Assembly (NCBI RefSeq): GCF_002104335.1
Contig: NZ_CP020867.1
Location: forward strand, 1,463,206 to 1,527,205
Direction of reading: 5' to 3'
From: Campylobacter cuniculorum DSM 23162 = LMG 24588
GTDB taxonomy: Bacteria > Campylobacterota > Campylobacteria > Campylobacterales > Campylobacteraceae
Length of the DNA: 64,000 nucleotides
Below, piece by piece: positions 1-9,296 of the stretch. The position numbers and the translations under genes are program-made. Under the pieces are notes generated by a model. It saw only the letters and a list, made by a program, of their open reading frames with translations, searched no databases and was not told the DNA's origin. Positions within the stretch are counted from its first letter, which is position 1. Every line of letters starts with the position of its first letter.

Positions 1-345
1 TTTCATTTGTGAATAAATCTCTCTCACTCTGCCTTCGGTTTTTTCATTGATGCTATTTAAAATCTCTTCTTTTTGTTTTAAAAGCCTTTCGTTTTCAGCC
101 TTTAAATTTTCAATTTGAGCTAAGGTTGCATTCACTTCGGCTTCTCTTTTATTTAAGGCTTCAAGTTGCTCTTTTTGCAAGGTTTCAAATGAGGCTTTAA
201 AAGCTTCTAAAGCTTGTCTTGCTTCATCGAATTCTTTTGTTTGAAGTTCAAGTTGAGCTTTTTTTGCTTCAAAATACTGCTGACAATCTTGCTCTGCAGC
301 AAAAGCAAAAATTCCAAATGAAATTAAGATTAAAATTCTAATCAT
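1..345 (-). CDS. MotE-like exported coiled-coil protein (partial)
   Basis: Incomplete: the window begins inside the gene, so only the first 115 codons are visible. The ATG at 345 opens a hydrophobic signal sequence ([16 protein letters not shown]) followed by a highly charged, Glu/Lys/Gln-rich coiled coil. This matches the layout of MotE-type flagellar motor chaperones, periplasmic coiled-coil proteins of epsilonproteobacteria. The first 8 bp overlap the end of the upstream FliJ-like gene, so the two are translated together. Function is inferred from layout and position only. The C-terminal domain that would decide the family lies outside the window. Confidence 0.7.
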   Translation of the reverse strand, partial: MIRILILISFGIFAFAAEQDCQQYFEAKKAQLELQTKEFDEARQALEAFKASFETLQKEQLEALNKREAEVNATLAQIENLKAENERLLKQKEEILNSINEKTEGRVREIYSQMK

Positions 346-775
346 CTTTTTTTTCTCCTTTGTTTCTAAAAAACCGCGTGATTGCAAGTTCATCGATAAA
401 TTTTTGTTCAGCTTTTTGAAGTTCTTTTTGTTTTTCTTTGATTTCCTTTGCTTCTAAGGTCTTGATTTTTTCATATTCTAAATTTGCTTTTTGGTATAAA
501 AATTGATAATGCACAATCTCTTTTTCCGAAAGCTCAACCTTTTCTTTGGCTCTTTGCAGGGCTTCTTTGCCTATATTTGCCATTGCGAGATTAGATTTTA
601 ACTCATTGCTTAAACCAGAATTTGGCACAAGGCTTAAATTTCTAAGCTGTGCATAAGAAAGTTCATAGAGTTTTTGGTGTTCTCTTTGTCTTTGTTTGGC
701 TTCACTCAAACGCAATTCAGCATTATCAAGCTGCTGTTTTCTCACCTTTGCAATTGCACTGAATTTTGTCTTCAT
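338..775 (-). CDS. FliJ-like flagellar export coiled-coil protein
   Basis: A 145-residue protein, almost entirely helical and charged, with no signal peptide or membrane segment. Length and heptad-rich composition fit FliJ, the small cytoplasmic stalk protein of the flagellar type III export ATPase (FliH-FliI-FliJ). Its start overlaps the purA stop as ATGA, and its end overlaps the next exported coiled-coil gene by 8 bp, so purA, this gene and the MotE-like gene form one transcript. FliJ sequences diverge strongly, so the call rests on size, coiled coil and context. Another small coiled-coil flagellar chaperone is possible. Confidence 0.6.
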   Translation of the reverse strand: MKTKFSAIAKVRKQQLDNAELRLSEAKQRQREHQKLYELSYAQLRNLSLVPNSGLSNELKSNLAMANIGKEALQRAKEKVELSEKEIVHYQFLYQKANLEYEKIKTLEAKEIKEKQKELQKAEQKFIDELAITRFFRNKGEKKDD

Positions 776-2022
776 AGTATAATGGTATCATCTCTTTCCG
801 CACTTGTTGAAATAATCTTAATCTTTACTCCCACAAGCTCTTCTAAACGCTTAATATAAAGCTTTGCATTTGAAGGCAATAAATCAAAATCCCTAAGCTC
901 AGAAACCTTGTCCCAACCTTGAAATTCCTCATAAATAGGCTTTACATTCTCCAAATCACTTGGCATATAGTCAATTTCTACTCCGTTATACTCATAGGCT
1001 CTGCAAATTTTTATTTTTTCAAAACCATCTAAAACATCGAGTTTGGTCAAGGCTAAAAAATCAAGCCCGTTGAGTCTTGCAGCATAACGCACCGCAACGG
1101 CATCAAACCACCCACAACGTCTTTTGCGACCTGTGCTTACGCCGATTTCTTTACCAATTTGTGCGATTCTTTCTCCATCGTCGCCCTTGTCTTCAGTGGG
1201 AAAAACTCCATTTCCCACCCTTGTTGTGTAAGCCTTAACTATGCCTATGATAGAACCTATTTCTTTAGGATTGAGTCCTAGTCCTGTTAAGGCTCCTGCT
1301 GCAATCGTGTTTGAACTCGTTACATAGGGATAAGTGCCATGGTCTATATCGAGCATTGAACCTTGAGCACCTTCTAAGAGCACTTTTTTATCCTCATCTA
1401 AGGCTTTCCAAAGTAAATTTGTCGTGTTTGTGATGAAAGGTGCTAAGATTTTATTGTAACGATTTAAATCATCAAGCAATTCTTCTTTTTTTGGAATTTC
1501 TATCTGCAAAATTTCTAAAAAAGTCCGATTGATTTCAAAATCTTTCATTAAAGATTCACAAAGCCTTTGCGGGTCTAAAAGCTCACAGACTCGATGTCCT
1601 GTGCGGTTAATTTTATCAGCATAACTTGGTCCTATGCCTTTTCCGGTCGTGCCTATAGCATTTTTGCCCTTGAGTTTTTCTTTGGCTATATCGATTAAAG
1701 AATGATGTCTTAAATTAAGATGGGCTCTATCACTGATGTATAATCTTCCTTTTAAATTGTCAAATTGTCCCATTTCAGCGATGAGAATTTCGGGTGATAC
1801 TACAACGCCATTGCCGATAAGATTAATACAAAGTGGATTTAACACACCCGAAGGGATAAGATGAAGTGCATAACGTGTATGATTGACACAAATTGTATGT
1901 CCTGCGTTATGTCCTCCTGCACTTCTACAAACAAAATCATAATTTTCGCATAATTTATCAACAATCTTGCCTTTGCCCTCATCGCCCCATTGAACGCCTA
2001 CGACAATATCCGCTTTACCCAT
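772..2022 (-). CDS. purA: Adenylosuccinate synthetase
   Basis: 416 residues, the usual length. The enzyme joins IMP and aspartate using GTP to make adenylosuccinate, the first committed step from IMP to AMP. The N-terminal GTP loop WGDEGKGK (about residues 12-19), the GGHNAGHT segment (about 37-44), the [10 protein letters not shown] block and the [12 protein letters not shown] segment near residue 300 are all intact. The start follows a clear ribosome site about 8 nt upstream of the ATG at 2022. Its 3' end overlaps the FliJ-like gene by 4 bp, linking purine synthesis and flagellar genes in one message. The tRNA-Sec gene lies directly upstream on the same strand. Confidence 0.97.
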   Translation of the reverse strand: MGKADIVVGVQWGDEGKGKIVDKLCENYDFVCRSAGGHNAGHTICVNHTRYALHLIPSGVLNPLCINLIGNGVVVSPEILIAEMGQFDNLKGRLYISDRAHLNLRHHSLIDIAKEKLKGKNAIGTTGKGIGPSYADKINRTGHRVCELLDPQRLCESLMKDFEINRTFLEILQIEIPKKEELLDDLNRYNKILAPFITNTTNLLWKALDEDKKVLLEGAQGSMLDIDHGTYPYVTSSNTIAAGALTGLGLNPKEIGSIIGIVKAYTTRVGNGVFPTEDKGDDGERIAQIGKEIGVSTGRKRRCGWFDAVAVRYAARLNGLDFLALTKLDVLDGFEKIKICRAYEYNGVEIDYMPSDLENVKPIYEEFQGWDKVSELRDFDLLPSNAKLYIKRLEELVGVKIKIISTSAERDDTIIL

Positions 2023-2063
2023 AAAATTTCCTTTATTTTATAAAATTTTTTAGTGATAATGTT

Positions 2064-2161
2064 TGGCGAGAAGATGAGAGAATCGAACTCCCCAAAGAAT
2101 AGCCAGCTATCCTTTCATCTGATTTGAAGTCAGTGGTAATCACCAGATACACTTATCTTCC
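2064..2161 (-). tRNA. selC: tRNA-Sec (anticodon TCA)
   Basis: On the minus strand this 98-nt segment starts GGAAGATA and ends CTTCTCGCCA, with the CCA encoded. The anticodon loop reads TTCAAAT, giving anticodon TCA, which decodes UGA. A long variable arm separates the anticodon stem from the T arm (GGGAG-TTCGATT-CTCTC). The long acceptor stem and long extra arm are hallmarks of selenocysteine tRNA. The predicted acceptor has one G-U pair and one doubtful pair near its base, so the end positions may be off by 1 nt. It agrees with the in-frame TGA in fdhA in this same window. Confidence 0.93.
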
Positions 2162-2168
2162 AAAAGTA

Positions 2169-2174
2169 ATTATA
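2169..2174 (-). promoter_or_regulatory. -10 element of the tRNA-Sec promoter
   Basis: A perfect TATAAT on the minus strand, preceded by GC and ending 7 nt before the mature 5' end of tRNA-Sec. The position suits a sigma-70-type promoter transcribing the tRNA. No strong -35 is visible, which is usual in Campylobacter. Confidence 0.6.
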
Positions 2175-2556
2175 GCGATTTTGAGTAAAAATAAAATAAA
2201 AATGTCATTATAGTTTCATTTAACATTGACAAATAAGATTAAAAATGAAATTTAAGTTTGGATAAAATTTAAGGCTTTTTATGAAAAATTTTTCTAAAAC
2301 CTTGCTTTAAATAGAATTTGCAAAGGGATTAAATTTAAGAATTTTAAACATTTAAATCAATTTAAACAAAAATTGATTTCTTAAATTTTATTTAAAAAAA
2401 CAAGTTATAAATCAAATAATTTTCTAAAATTATTAAAAATTAAAATATCAAATTTATGCTAAATGAAAAGCATTCAGACCTTTAATAATATATTGTGGTT
2501 AAAATGCAAAATTTTATTTGCAAGAATTTCACAATCATTTTTAAAAAATAAAAATC
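2175..2556. other. AT-rich intergenic stretch, no gene seen
   Basis: About 380 bp between the tRNA-Sec promoter and the end of rarA. It is rich in A/T runs with stops in all frames. I see no conserved motif, stable hairpin or ribosome-site-plus-ORF combination. It probably holds upstream promoter sequence for tRNA-Sec and the 3' end of the rarA transcript. Confidence 0.5.
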
Positions 2557-3738
2557 TTAAGATTTGCAAGAATTTTCTTTCATTTTTTTGAGATTTTCTA
2601 AAAGTCTTGCTTCATCGCCCTTGCCTTTGCTGTGATAAAAATTTAAAGGGCGGGTGAGATATTTTTGCTCCACCCAGCCACCAAAATCGTGAGGATAAAG
2701 ATAATTTTGACTCGAGTGATTGTTAAGATAGCTTGGAATTTCTAAAGCTTCATTGTTTTTAACAAAATCCAAAGCCTTTTCAATCGCCTTATAGCTTGAA
2801 TTAGACTTTATACTGCTTGCAAGATAAACCACACATTGAGCTAAGAGAATTCGTGCTTCGGGATAACCTATATTTTTTACCCCTTGAAGGGTATTGACTG
2901 CTAGATTTAAAGCATTTGTATCGGCATTTCCTATATCTTCACTTGCAAAAATCACTAATCTTCTTGCGATAAAATCTGCACTCTCTCCGCCCTCAATCAA
3001 TCTTGCAAGATAATAAAGTGCCGCATCCACATCACTGCCTCTAAGACTTTTTATTAAAGCACTTGCTAAAAGATAATGCGTATCCTTGCTACTCACACCC
3101 TCGCTTTGTATGTTCGGACGCAATTTTCTAAGATTTTCAAGACTGACTTGTTTAGGATTTAAAACCAAAGCAAACTCAAGCACATTAAGCATAGCCCTTG
3201 CATCCGCACTTTTTAAAATAAAATCTTTTGCATCTTCATCAATGTCAAATTGCAATTGCTTTTGCACCCTTTGCAGTAAAATTTCAAGCTCTTTTGGTTT
3301 TAAAGCCTTAAATTCAAAAAGCATACTGCGACTTCTTATACCAGAACTTAGCACAAAATAAGGATTTTCAGTACTTGCACCGATGATAATGCAACGATAA
3401 TTCTCCATAGGAACGAGCAACATTTCTTGTTGAGTTTTATTAAGTCTGTGGATTTCATCGATGAAAATCAAAGGTTTATAAAGGCTTTCTTTGTATTTTT
3501 CTATGATTTTTCTTAGCTCCTCAAGCTTAAAATTTCCGCCATCAAATTCGTAAAAATCAAGTCCAAAATCATTCGCAACTGCTCTTGCAAAGCTTGTTTT
3601 TCCAGAACCTGCAACGCCGAAAAATATGCTATGAGGAAGTTTTTGCATATTTAAGAATTTTTTAAAAACCGCGACAAGCTCTTTTTGTCCTAAAATTGAA
3701 TCAAGTTTTTTGGGGCGAAATTCTAAAGCCAAATTCAT
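2557..3738 (-). CDS. rarA: Replication-associated recombination protein A (AAA+ ATPase)
   Basis: 393 residues of the RarA/MgsA/Mgs1 clamp-loader-like AAA+ family, which acts at stalled replication forks. Visible are the N-terminal RPKKLDSILGQ entry motif, Walker A FGVAGSGKTSFA (residues 40-51), Walker B FIDEIHR (about 91-97), sensor 1 GASTENP (about 120-126), and the C-terminal tetramerisation domain with LRGSDVDAALYYLARLI and ASEDIGNAD. The final YLTRPLNFY segment is also typical. The gene stands alone and is transcribed away from the YihY-type gene. An approximately 195-bp AT-rich gap upstream presumably carries both divergent promoters. Confidence 0.93.
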   Translation of the reverse strand: MNLALEFRPKKLDSILGQKELVAVFKKFLNMQKLPHSIFFGVAGSGKTSFARAVANDFGLDFYEFDGGNFKLEELRKIIEKYKESLYKPLIFIDEIHRLNKTQQEMLLVPMENYRCIIIGASTENPYFVLSSGIRSRSMLFEFKALKPKELEILLQRVQKQLQFDIDEDAKDFILKSADARAMLNVLEFALVLNPKQVSLENLRKLRPNIQSEGVSSKDTHYLLASALIKSLRGSDVDAALYYLARLIEGGESADFIARRLVIFASEDIGNADTNALNLAVNTLQGVKNIGYPEARILLAQCVVYLASSIKSNSSYKAIEKALDFVKNNEALEIPSYLNNHSSQNYLYPHDFGGWVEQKYLTRPLNFYHSKGKGDEARLLENLKKMKENSCKS

Positions 3739-3988
3739 ATTTAACCTTGTTTATGAAATGATATATTGTATTTTGATATATTCTTGTTAAAAAAAAGTTG
3801 AATTTTCTTTAAAATTAAATAAAAGTTGAAGGTATCATAAAATAGTCTTTTTGCAAGATGAGATGATTTGATTTTTTAATCCAAATGAAATTTTCAGATT
3901 TTTAATGTTACAATTTTGCTTCTTTTAAAATTAAATGCTAAAAATAAATCAAGCTTATGATATGATTTTAATCACAAAAGGGCTTAGA

Positions 3989-4834
3989 ATGAATTTAAAA
4001 AATATTTTGCGTTTTTTATTGCTTTTTAAAGATAAAGAGATAATGAATTATTCCGCTGCATTGAGTTTTTATACGATTTTATCTTTGATACCGATTTTAT
4101 TTGTGTGCTTTTCTGTTTTTACGCAAATTTCAAGTTTTGAAAATTATTATGAAAGAGCTAAACAAGTCATTTTTACTTTTTTAATTCCTGCACAGCAAGA
4201 TATGGTTGCAACTTATATTGATACTTTTTTAAAAAATAGCGTTAATTTAGGCATAGTGGGACTTGTGGCTATGGCTTTTACCTCCCTTGCTTTTTTTTCA
4301 AGTTATGATTTTGTCGTGCATAGGATTAGTAAAAGTGAGCCGCGAGGACTTTGGCAAAGCATTAGTTCTTATTGGACCTTGCTAACGCTTGTTCCTTTAG
4401 GGCTTGGACTTAGTTTTTATATTTCAGGCTTTATACAAAAAACCTTAGATGATTATCATATAGGATTTAATTTTTTTGAAATTCTGCCTTTTATTATCAT
4501 TTGGGCTTTATTTTTCATTTCTTATTCAAGTTCTTTGCATAAAGGCAGTGTAAAAACTCTAGCTTTAACCTCGTTTGTAAGCTCTATGGTGTGGTATGTG
4601 GGAAAGAATTTATTTGTGTATTATATAGTGTATAATAAAACCTATGCAAGTGTTTATGGTTCTTTTTCTACTATACTTTTCTTTTTTATTTGGATTTATA
4701 TTTCTTGGGTGATTTATCTTTTTGGACTTAAATTTTATTATGAATTAAATTGCAATCCAAATGAAGGCAATCAAGTTCGAAAATACACAAAAAAGAGCGA
4801 GAATAGCAAAACGAATGCTAAGCAAAGCAGATAA
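3989..4834 (+). CDS. YihY/BrkB-family inner-membrane protein
   Basis: A polytopic protein of about 281 residues from the ATG at 3989, with some six hydrophobic segments. It opens with the family signature NYSAALSFYTILSLIPIL, typical of YihY/BrkB (UPF0761) proteins. These were once called ribonuclease BN, a name since shown to belong to another gene; their function is unsettled. An in-frame ATG at 3935 exists, but the 3989 start has a purine-rich AAAGGG stretch before it and places the signature at the usual distance. The last 90 bp overlap the 3' end of comEC tail to tail. Confidence 0.8.
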   Translation: MNLKNILRFLLLFKDKEIMNYSAALSFYTILSLIPILFVCFSVFTQISSFENYYERAKQVIFTFLIPAQQDMVATYIDTFLKNSVNLGIVGLVAMAFTSLAFFSSYDFVVHRISKSEPRGLWQSISSYWTLLTLVPLGLGLSFYISGFIQKTLDDYHIGFNFFEILPFIIIWALFFISYSSSLHKGSVKTLALTSFVSSMVWYVGKNLFVYYIVYNKTYASVYGSFSTILFFFIWIYISWVIYLFGLKFYYELNCNPNEGNQVRKYTKKSENSKTNAKQSR

Positions 4835-6007
4835 AATATAGACTAAAAAAATCCAAAAATTTAAATGAATCTCTGTTGCAGTAAGTTTAAAATTCAAAAA
4901 AATCAATAAAATTTCATCTAAAATTCCACCAAAACCAATCAGGTGCAAAAATAAAACGCAAGGATAAAAGAAAACAAAAATCATGCTTAAAAATACACCG
5001 AGAATTTGTTGATAAGAAATCAAAGGGAAAAAATAAAGCACGGGCAGAGTCATTGCAAAAAAAGTCCAAAAATTTAAAAGAATGATATTTGTAAAAGTAT
5101 TAAAATATTTAGAAAAATGATGTATATATAAAAATATATAAAAAACTCCCAGCACAGAAAATAAAAATCCCACACTAAAAAGAAGCTTTGGATACAAAGA
5201 TATAGCGATACAAACACTTATAAATAGAGTTAAAAAGCTAAAAATTTTGATATTTTTCATCAATAAATAAAATCCAAAAAATGCCATAATCAAAGAGCGG
5301 ATAAAAGAAGGCACAAAGCCGATAAAATAAGCATAAACAAGGAGTAAAATAAAGATTATAAGACTTAAATCAAATTTTAAATTGCGGTAGGGAAAATATC
5401 TTTTTTGAAAAAAACCATATAAGGGAGCGAGGATAAAAAATGTTAGAGTGAAAAGTAAGCCGATATGATAGCCACTGATTGCGATAAGATGGGCAATACC
5501 ATAATGATTAATATCTCTTCTAAGTTCAGAAGAAATGTCTAATGCAAAAAATAAAGCCCCATAAAATTCTTTGATTTTGGTATTTTTGTGTTGATTGAGA
5601 AAATAGCTTATGAAAGCATTTTGTGCTTTGATTTGAAGAGGTTTTAAGTCATAGCTTGGGACATAAAATTTTTTGGATAAATAATCTTTAAAGCTTAAAT
5701 TTTTTGTGATAATTCTTAGGCTTAAATGTTGATTTTTACTTAAATTTAAATCTTTGTAAGTTGTAGTATAAAAAGAAAATTCTTTATTTTTAATCTTTAA
5801 AACAAAATATTGTTTATTTTTTGAATTCATTTTAGTAGAGCTTTGAAGTAAGATTGCATCTTCTATAAAATGGTGTTTGCTTTGTTTAAATTCAAGGAAA
5901 TTTTTATATTCTAAACTGATATTAAAAATAAAAATACTCAAACATACCGCAAATAAAAAAAGAAATTCTTTATTTTGAGAGAAAAAAGAATTTCTAAAGA
6001 GGGTCAT
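4745..6007 (-). CDS. ComEC/Rec2-type DNA uptake channel, short form
   Basis: 420 residues: one N-terminal membrane segment, a soluble beta-rich part (about 40-130), then many hydrophobic helices. The competence-domain signature HLIAISGYHIGLLF lies near residue 170. ComEC forms the inner-membrane channel for single-stranded DNA in natural transformation. Well-studied ComEC proteins are about 700-800 residues and end in a metallo-beta-lactamase-like domain; here the protein stops after the membrane domain. It overlaps dedA upstream by 4 bp and the YihY gene at its 3' end by 90 bp. dprA elsewhere in the window fits a transformable organism. Confidence 0.82.
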   Translation of the reverse strand: MTLFRNSFFSQNKEFLFLFAVCLSIFIFNISLEYKNFLEFKQSKHHFIEDAILLQSSTKMNSKNKQYFVLKIKNKEFSFYTTTYKDLNLSKNQHLSLRIITKNLSFKDYLSKKFYVPSYDLKPLQIKAQNAFISYFLNQHKNTKIKEFYGALFFALDISSELRRDINHYGIAHLIAISGYHIGLLFTLTFFILAPLYGFFQKRYFPYRNLKFDLSLIIFILLLVYAYFIGFVPSFIRSLIMAFFGFYLLMKNIKIFSFLTLFISVCIAISLYPKLLFSVGFLFSVLGVFYIFLYIHHFSKYFNTFTNIILLNFWTFFAMTLPVLYFFPLISYQQILGVFLSMIFVFFYPCVLFLHLIGFGGILDEILLIFLNFKLTATEIHLNFWIFLVYILSALLSIRFAILALFCVFSNLIAFIWIAI

Positions 6008-6561
6008 TTTTTAGAGAAACGAGAAAGATAAAACCAAAGCACAAGGATTAAAAATACCAAAAATAAAGGTGCTATATAAGGATATTCCCCGAGTTTATTA
6101 AAGATTGTTTCAATCAAATATCCAAAAACAAAGCCCAAATATCCAAGCAATACAGCCCAAAGCAAACTTGCTAGAGTATTGACAATAAAAAATTTCATAA
6201 AATTATATCTTGCAAGAGCCGCAGCTATAGGAATAAAAGTTTTTAAACCATAAACAAATTTTTGTATAATCAGCAAACTCACTCCATATTTTTTGATTTT
6301 TATCGTAGCAAGGGCAAATTTACGGCGATGTTTTTTTAAATAGGGTGCAAGTTCCTTTTTATAGTATTTTCCTACGATAAAAAGCAGGGTTGAGCCTAAG
6401 ACATTGCCTAAAAAAGCCAAACCGATACACAAATAAAGATCAAGTTTTCCACTACTGCTTAAAACCGCAGCGGCTAAAATTCCAACCATTCCGCCACCAA
6501 GTGAATAGAAAAATAAAATAATATAGCCATATTCAAGCAAATTTTCTATCATTTCTTGCAT
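6004..6561 (-). CDS. DedA-family membrane protein
   Basis: 185 residues with four or more hydrophobic segments. Family features are the loop YSLGGGMVGILAAAVLSSSG near the N-terminus, GNVLGSTLLFIVGKYY and the F-G-L-K-T/F-I-P-I-A-A-A-L-A-R segment with its conserved arginine. DedA proteins are implicated in lipid-carrier (undecaprenyl phosphate) or lipid translocation and in membrane homeostasis. The gene lies 7 nt downstream of rny and overlaps comEC by 4 bp. That makes an operon with the 5-formyl-THF cyclo-ligase, rny and comEC. Confidence 0.87.
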   Translation of the reverse strand: MQEMIENLLEYGYIILFFYSLGGGMVGILAAAVLSSSGKLDLYLCIGLAFLGNVLGSTLLFIVGKYYKKELAPYLKKHRRKFALATIKIKKYGVSLLIIQKFVYGLKTFIPIAAALARYNFMKFFIVNTLASLLWAVLLGYLGFVFGYLIETIFNKLGEYPYIAPLFLVFLILVLWFYLSRFSKK

Positions 6562-6568
6562 AAAAACC

Positions 6569-8113
6569 CTATTTTGCGTATTCTACGGCTCTTAATTCTC
6601 GTATCACATTGACTTTAATCTCGCCCGGATATTGCATTTTTTCTTGAATTTCAGAAGCAATTTCTTTAGCTAAAAGCACCGATTCATCATCATTGACGAG
6701 TTTTGCATTTGCAATGACGCGAATTTCGCGTCCTGCATTGATCGCATAAGCGTTTTTAATGCCTTCTTTACTCTTAGCAATATTCTCAAGCTCCGTTACT
6801 CTTTTTAAGAAAGCTTCTAAAACCTCTCTTCTGGCTCCGGGTCTTGCTGCACTTAGGGTGTCTGCGGCACAAACAGCGGCACTTTCTATGCTTATAGGTT
6901 CTTCGTGTCCGTGATGGGCGTAAATTGCATTGATAACCACAGGATGTTCTTGGTATCTTTTGCAAAGTTCAGCTCCTAAATCCACATGAGAGCCTTCAAA
7001 TTCGTGAGTTAAGGCTTTTCCAATATCGTGCAAAATTCCAGCTCTTCTTGCTAAATTCTCATCTCCTCCGCATTCTGCTGCGATGATTCCTGCAAGATGA
7101 GCCACTTCTAAAGAATGAGCTAAGGCATTTTGTCCATAACTTGCTCTGTATTTAAGTTTTCCAATGTATTTAGCAATCTCAGGATGTATTTTATTCAGAC
7201 CTAAATCCATAATGATGGTTTGTCCCTCTTCAAGGACTGCATTATCAAAATCTTTACAGACTTTTTCATAAATTTCTTCTATCCTCGCAGGTTGAATTCT
7301 CCCATCTTCAACCAAAAGCTCAATCACCTTTGTAGCAATGGCTCTGCGATAGAGATTAAAACAGCTGATTATAATCGCACCCGGCGTATCATCAATGATA
7401 ATATCCACGCCCAATACCATTTCAAGAGTCTTGACATTGCGTCCTTCTTTTCCAATAATGCGTCCTTTGAGTTCATCATTTTTGATATTGACAACATTAA
7501 TAAGCCTTTCAGCGGCAAATTCACCTGCAAATCTTGAAGTCGCTTGAGCAAGGATAAAATTCGCCTTTCTTTGAGCTGTATTTTTAGCTTCTTCTTCATA
7601 TTTACGCGTCAAATGAGCGATTTCACTGCGAGATTTTTCTTCAATTTTTTGGAGTAAAAGTTCCTTAGCTTCAACTTGAGTCAATCCGGTTAAATTTTCT
7701 AAATCACGGATAATTTCATCAAGTTTTCCTTGATAGCTGTTTTTAAGCTTTAAACTATCATCGTGGAGTTCTTGTGTTATTTTTTTATTTTTTAAGAATT
7801 CCTCTTCGTTAGTTTTAAGCTGTTGTTCTTGCTTAAGAATTCTCTGCTCTTTTTTGTTGAGTTCATCAAATTTTTGATTGAATTCTTTTTGAATTTTATT
7901 TTCATATTTTCTCTTAGCTTCAAATTCAGCGTTTAATATGGAATTTTTGGCATCTTTTAAGATAAGCTCGGCTTCGTATTCTATAGCTTTTGCCTTAGCT
8001 TTTGCTTGTGCGACAAAAATTTCATACTTGGCATCGTTGATTTTTTTAGCAACTAAATATCCGACTCCAATGCCTATTATAGCGGCGATAACTGCAACAA
8101 CGACTGCTATCAT
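6569..8113 (-). CDS. rny: Ribonuclease Y
   Basis: 514 residues. An N-terminal membrane anchor (about residues 2-22) is followed by a long charged coiled coil (to about 200), a KH RNA-binding domain (LKGRIIGKEGRNVKTLE) and an HD phosphohydrolase domain with ILHDIGKA and AHHGHEEP. RNase Y is a membrane-bound endoribonuclease that starts mRNA decay. The ATG at 8113 is right because the anchor begins directly after it. This places the start inside the 3' end of the cyclo-ligase gene (68-bp overlap), which suggests tightly coupled translation. Confidence 0.97.
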   Translation of the reverse strand: MIAVVVAVIAAIIGIGVGYLVAKKINDAKYEIFVAQAKAKAKAIEYEAELILKDAKNSILNAEFEAKRKYENKIQKEFNQKFDELNKKEQRILKQEQQLKTNEEEFLKNKKITQELHDDSLKLKNSYQGKLDEIIRDLENLTGLTQVEAKELLLQKIEEKSRSEIAHLTRKYEEEAKNTAQRKANFILAQATSRFAGEFAAERLINVVNIKNDELKGRIIGKEGRNVKTLEMVLGVDIIIDDTPGAIIISCFNLYRRAIATKVIELLVEDGRIQPARIEEIYEKVCKDFDNAVLEEGQTIIMDLGLNKIHPEIAKYIGKLKYRASYGQNALAHSLEVAHLAGIIAAECGGDENLARRAGILHDIGKALTHEFEGSHVDLGAELCKRYQEHPVVINAIYAHHGHEEPISIESAAVCAADTLSAARPGARREVLEAFLKRVTELENIAKSKEGIKNAYAINAGREIRVIANAKLVNDDESVLLAKEIASEIQEKMQYPGEIKVNVIRELRAVEYAK

Positions 8114-8660
8114 TTTTACTTTCTTTCCTAAAATATTTTTTATAAGGATTTATATAAAATTTTCCCGTAATATCGTGTTTTTGTGTTAAAATTTTTTCAC
8201 TGAAACTATCGATACTTTCGATAAAAATTATTAAAGGTTTATACTTTAAACTTTCAAAAAATCTGTCGTAAAAACCCTGTCCGTGTCCTATTCTTTTAAA
8301 AATTCTATCAACTCCAATCACCGGCACTATAGCCATATCGATTTTTGTTTTCAAAAAAGAATTGTTCGGTTCAAAAATCCCAAATTTTTTCCTTGTTAAA
8401 GGTAGCCTTAATTTTACAATTTTTAAACTTTTATTTTGCATAAATGGGACAAAAATTTGTTTATTTTTATTTAATTTGTTACGAAAGCGTAATAAATTAG
8501 GTTCATAGGGCAGGGGAGTAAAAATCAAAATTTTTTTGGCTTTGAATTTCTTAATTAAAATAAAACATTCTTTAAACACTTGAAAATCTTGTTTGAATTT
8601 AAACAAGATATGCTGTTTGAGACGTTTTTTTTGACTTTGTCTAAAAAATTGTTTTTGCAT
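8046..8660 (-). CDS. 5-formyltetrahydrofolate cyclo-ligase
   Basis: About 204 residues from the ATG at 8660, which has an AAGGA ribosome site 5 nt upstream; a TTG at 8675 is less likely. The enzyme converts 5-formyl-THF to methenyl-THF with ATP. Seen are the basic N-terminus (MQKQFFRQSQKKRLKQ), a PLPYEPNL block and the signature RIGHGQGFYDRFF that binds nucleotide and folate. After the usual family end (about HDITGKFYINP) there is an extra tail of roughly 25 residues encoded over the rny start. The family tolerates divergence, but the signature is clear. Confidence 0.88.
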   Translation of the reverse strand: MQKQFFRQSQKKRLKQHILFKFKQDFQVFKECFILIKKFKAKKILIFTPLPYEPNLLRFRNKLNKNKQIFVPFMQNKSLKIVKLRLPLTRKKFGIFEPNNSFLKTKIDMAIVPVIGVDRIFKRIGHGQGFYDRFFESLKYKPLIIFIESIDSFSEKILTQKHDITGKFYINPYKKYFRKESKNDSSRCCSYRRYNRHWSRIFSC

Positions 8661-8738
8661 GGTATTCCTTAACAATTATTATCTTATTTTTGTTATAATT
8701 TTAATATTTTTATAGTTTTTATATTCTTAAGGAAATTG

Positions 8739-9296
8739 ATGAAGAATTTATTTTTTATTTTGATGATTTTAGCGTTTTTTACTGCTTGTAGTGATGAGCA
8801 AGAAAAAAAAGATGAAAGTGCGAATGTGCAAACAGACACTACGGCTAGTTTTTCTCAAGGCGATAAACTTGATTTTGCTTTAGAAATGCTTGATGGGGGG
8901 AGTTTGGTCATTAAAGCTGATGATGCAAAAATTCATTTTGATACTCAAAATAAGGCGACTTTATTTGTATTTTTTACCACTTGGTGTGCCCCTTGTATCA
9001 CAGAAATTCCATACTTAAATAAACTTGAAGAAAAATATAAAGATGAATTTAATATCGTAGGTGTTTTACTCGAAGATAAAAATGCAGAAGAAATTAAAAA
9101 TTTCGTTGAAAAAAATAAAATTATTTATAAAATTGCAAATGGCGAAAATAATTATCTCCTTGCTAAAGCCTTAGGTGGAATCAATGGAATTCCTACGATG
9201 TTTTTATATGCAAAAAATGGCTCTTTTATCAATCAATACTTAGGAGTCATTCCATCTGAAATGTTAGAGCTTGAAATTCAAAAGGCTTTATCTTAA
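8739..9296 (+). CDS. TlpA-type thioredoxin-fold lipoprotein
   Basis: About 185 residues from the ATG at 8739 (AAGGAA ribosome site before it). It begins with a lipoprotein signal ending in AFFTAC, so Cys18 or so should be lipidated and the protein membrane-anchored in the periplasm. A thioredoxin fold follows, with the active site TWCAPC and a cis-Pro loop GGINGIPTMFLY. Such proteins reduce or shuffle disulfides, for example in cytochrome c maturation. The TAA stop overlaps the ftsY ATG by one base (TAATG), so the two are cotranslated. The partner substrate cannot be told from the sequence. Confidence 0.9.
   Translation: MKNLFFILMILAFFTACSDEQEKKDESANVQTDTTASFSQGDKLDFALEMLDGGSLVIKADDAKIHFDTQNKATLFVFFTTWCAPCITEIPYLNKLEEKYKDEFNIVGVLLEDKNAEEIKNFVEKNKIIYKIANGENNYLLAKALGGINGIPTMFLYAKNGSFINQYLGVIPSEMLELEIQKALS

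Noticed and set aside
8894-8901. G6 run in the thioredoxin lipoprotein gene as phase-variable
   Set aside because: Six G within an intact reading frame; too short to expect frequent slippage.
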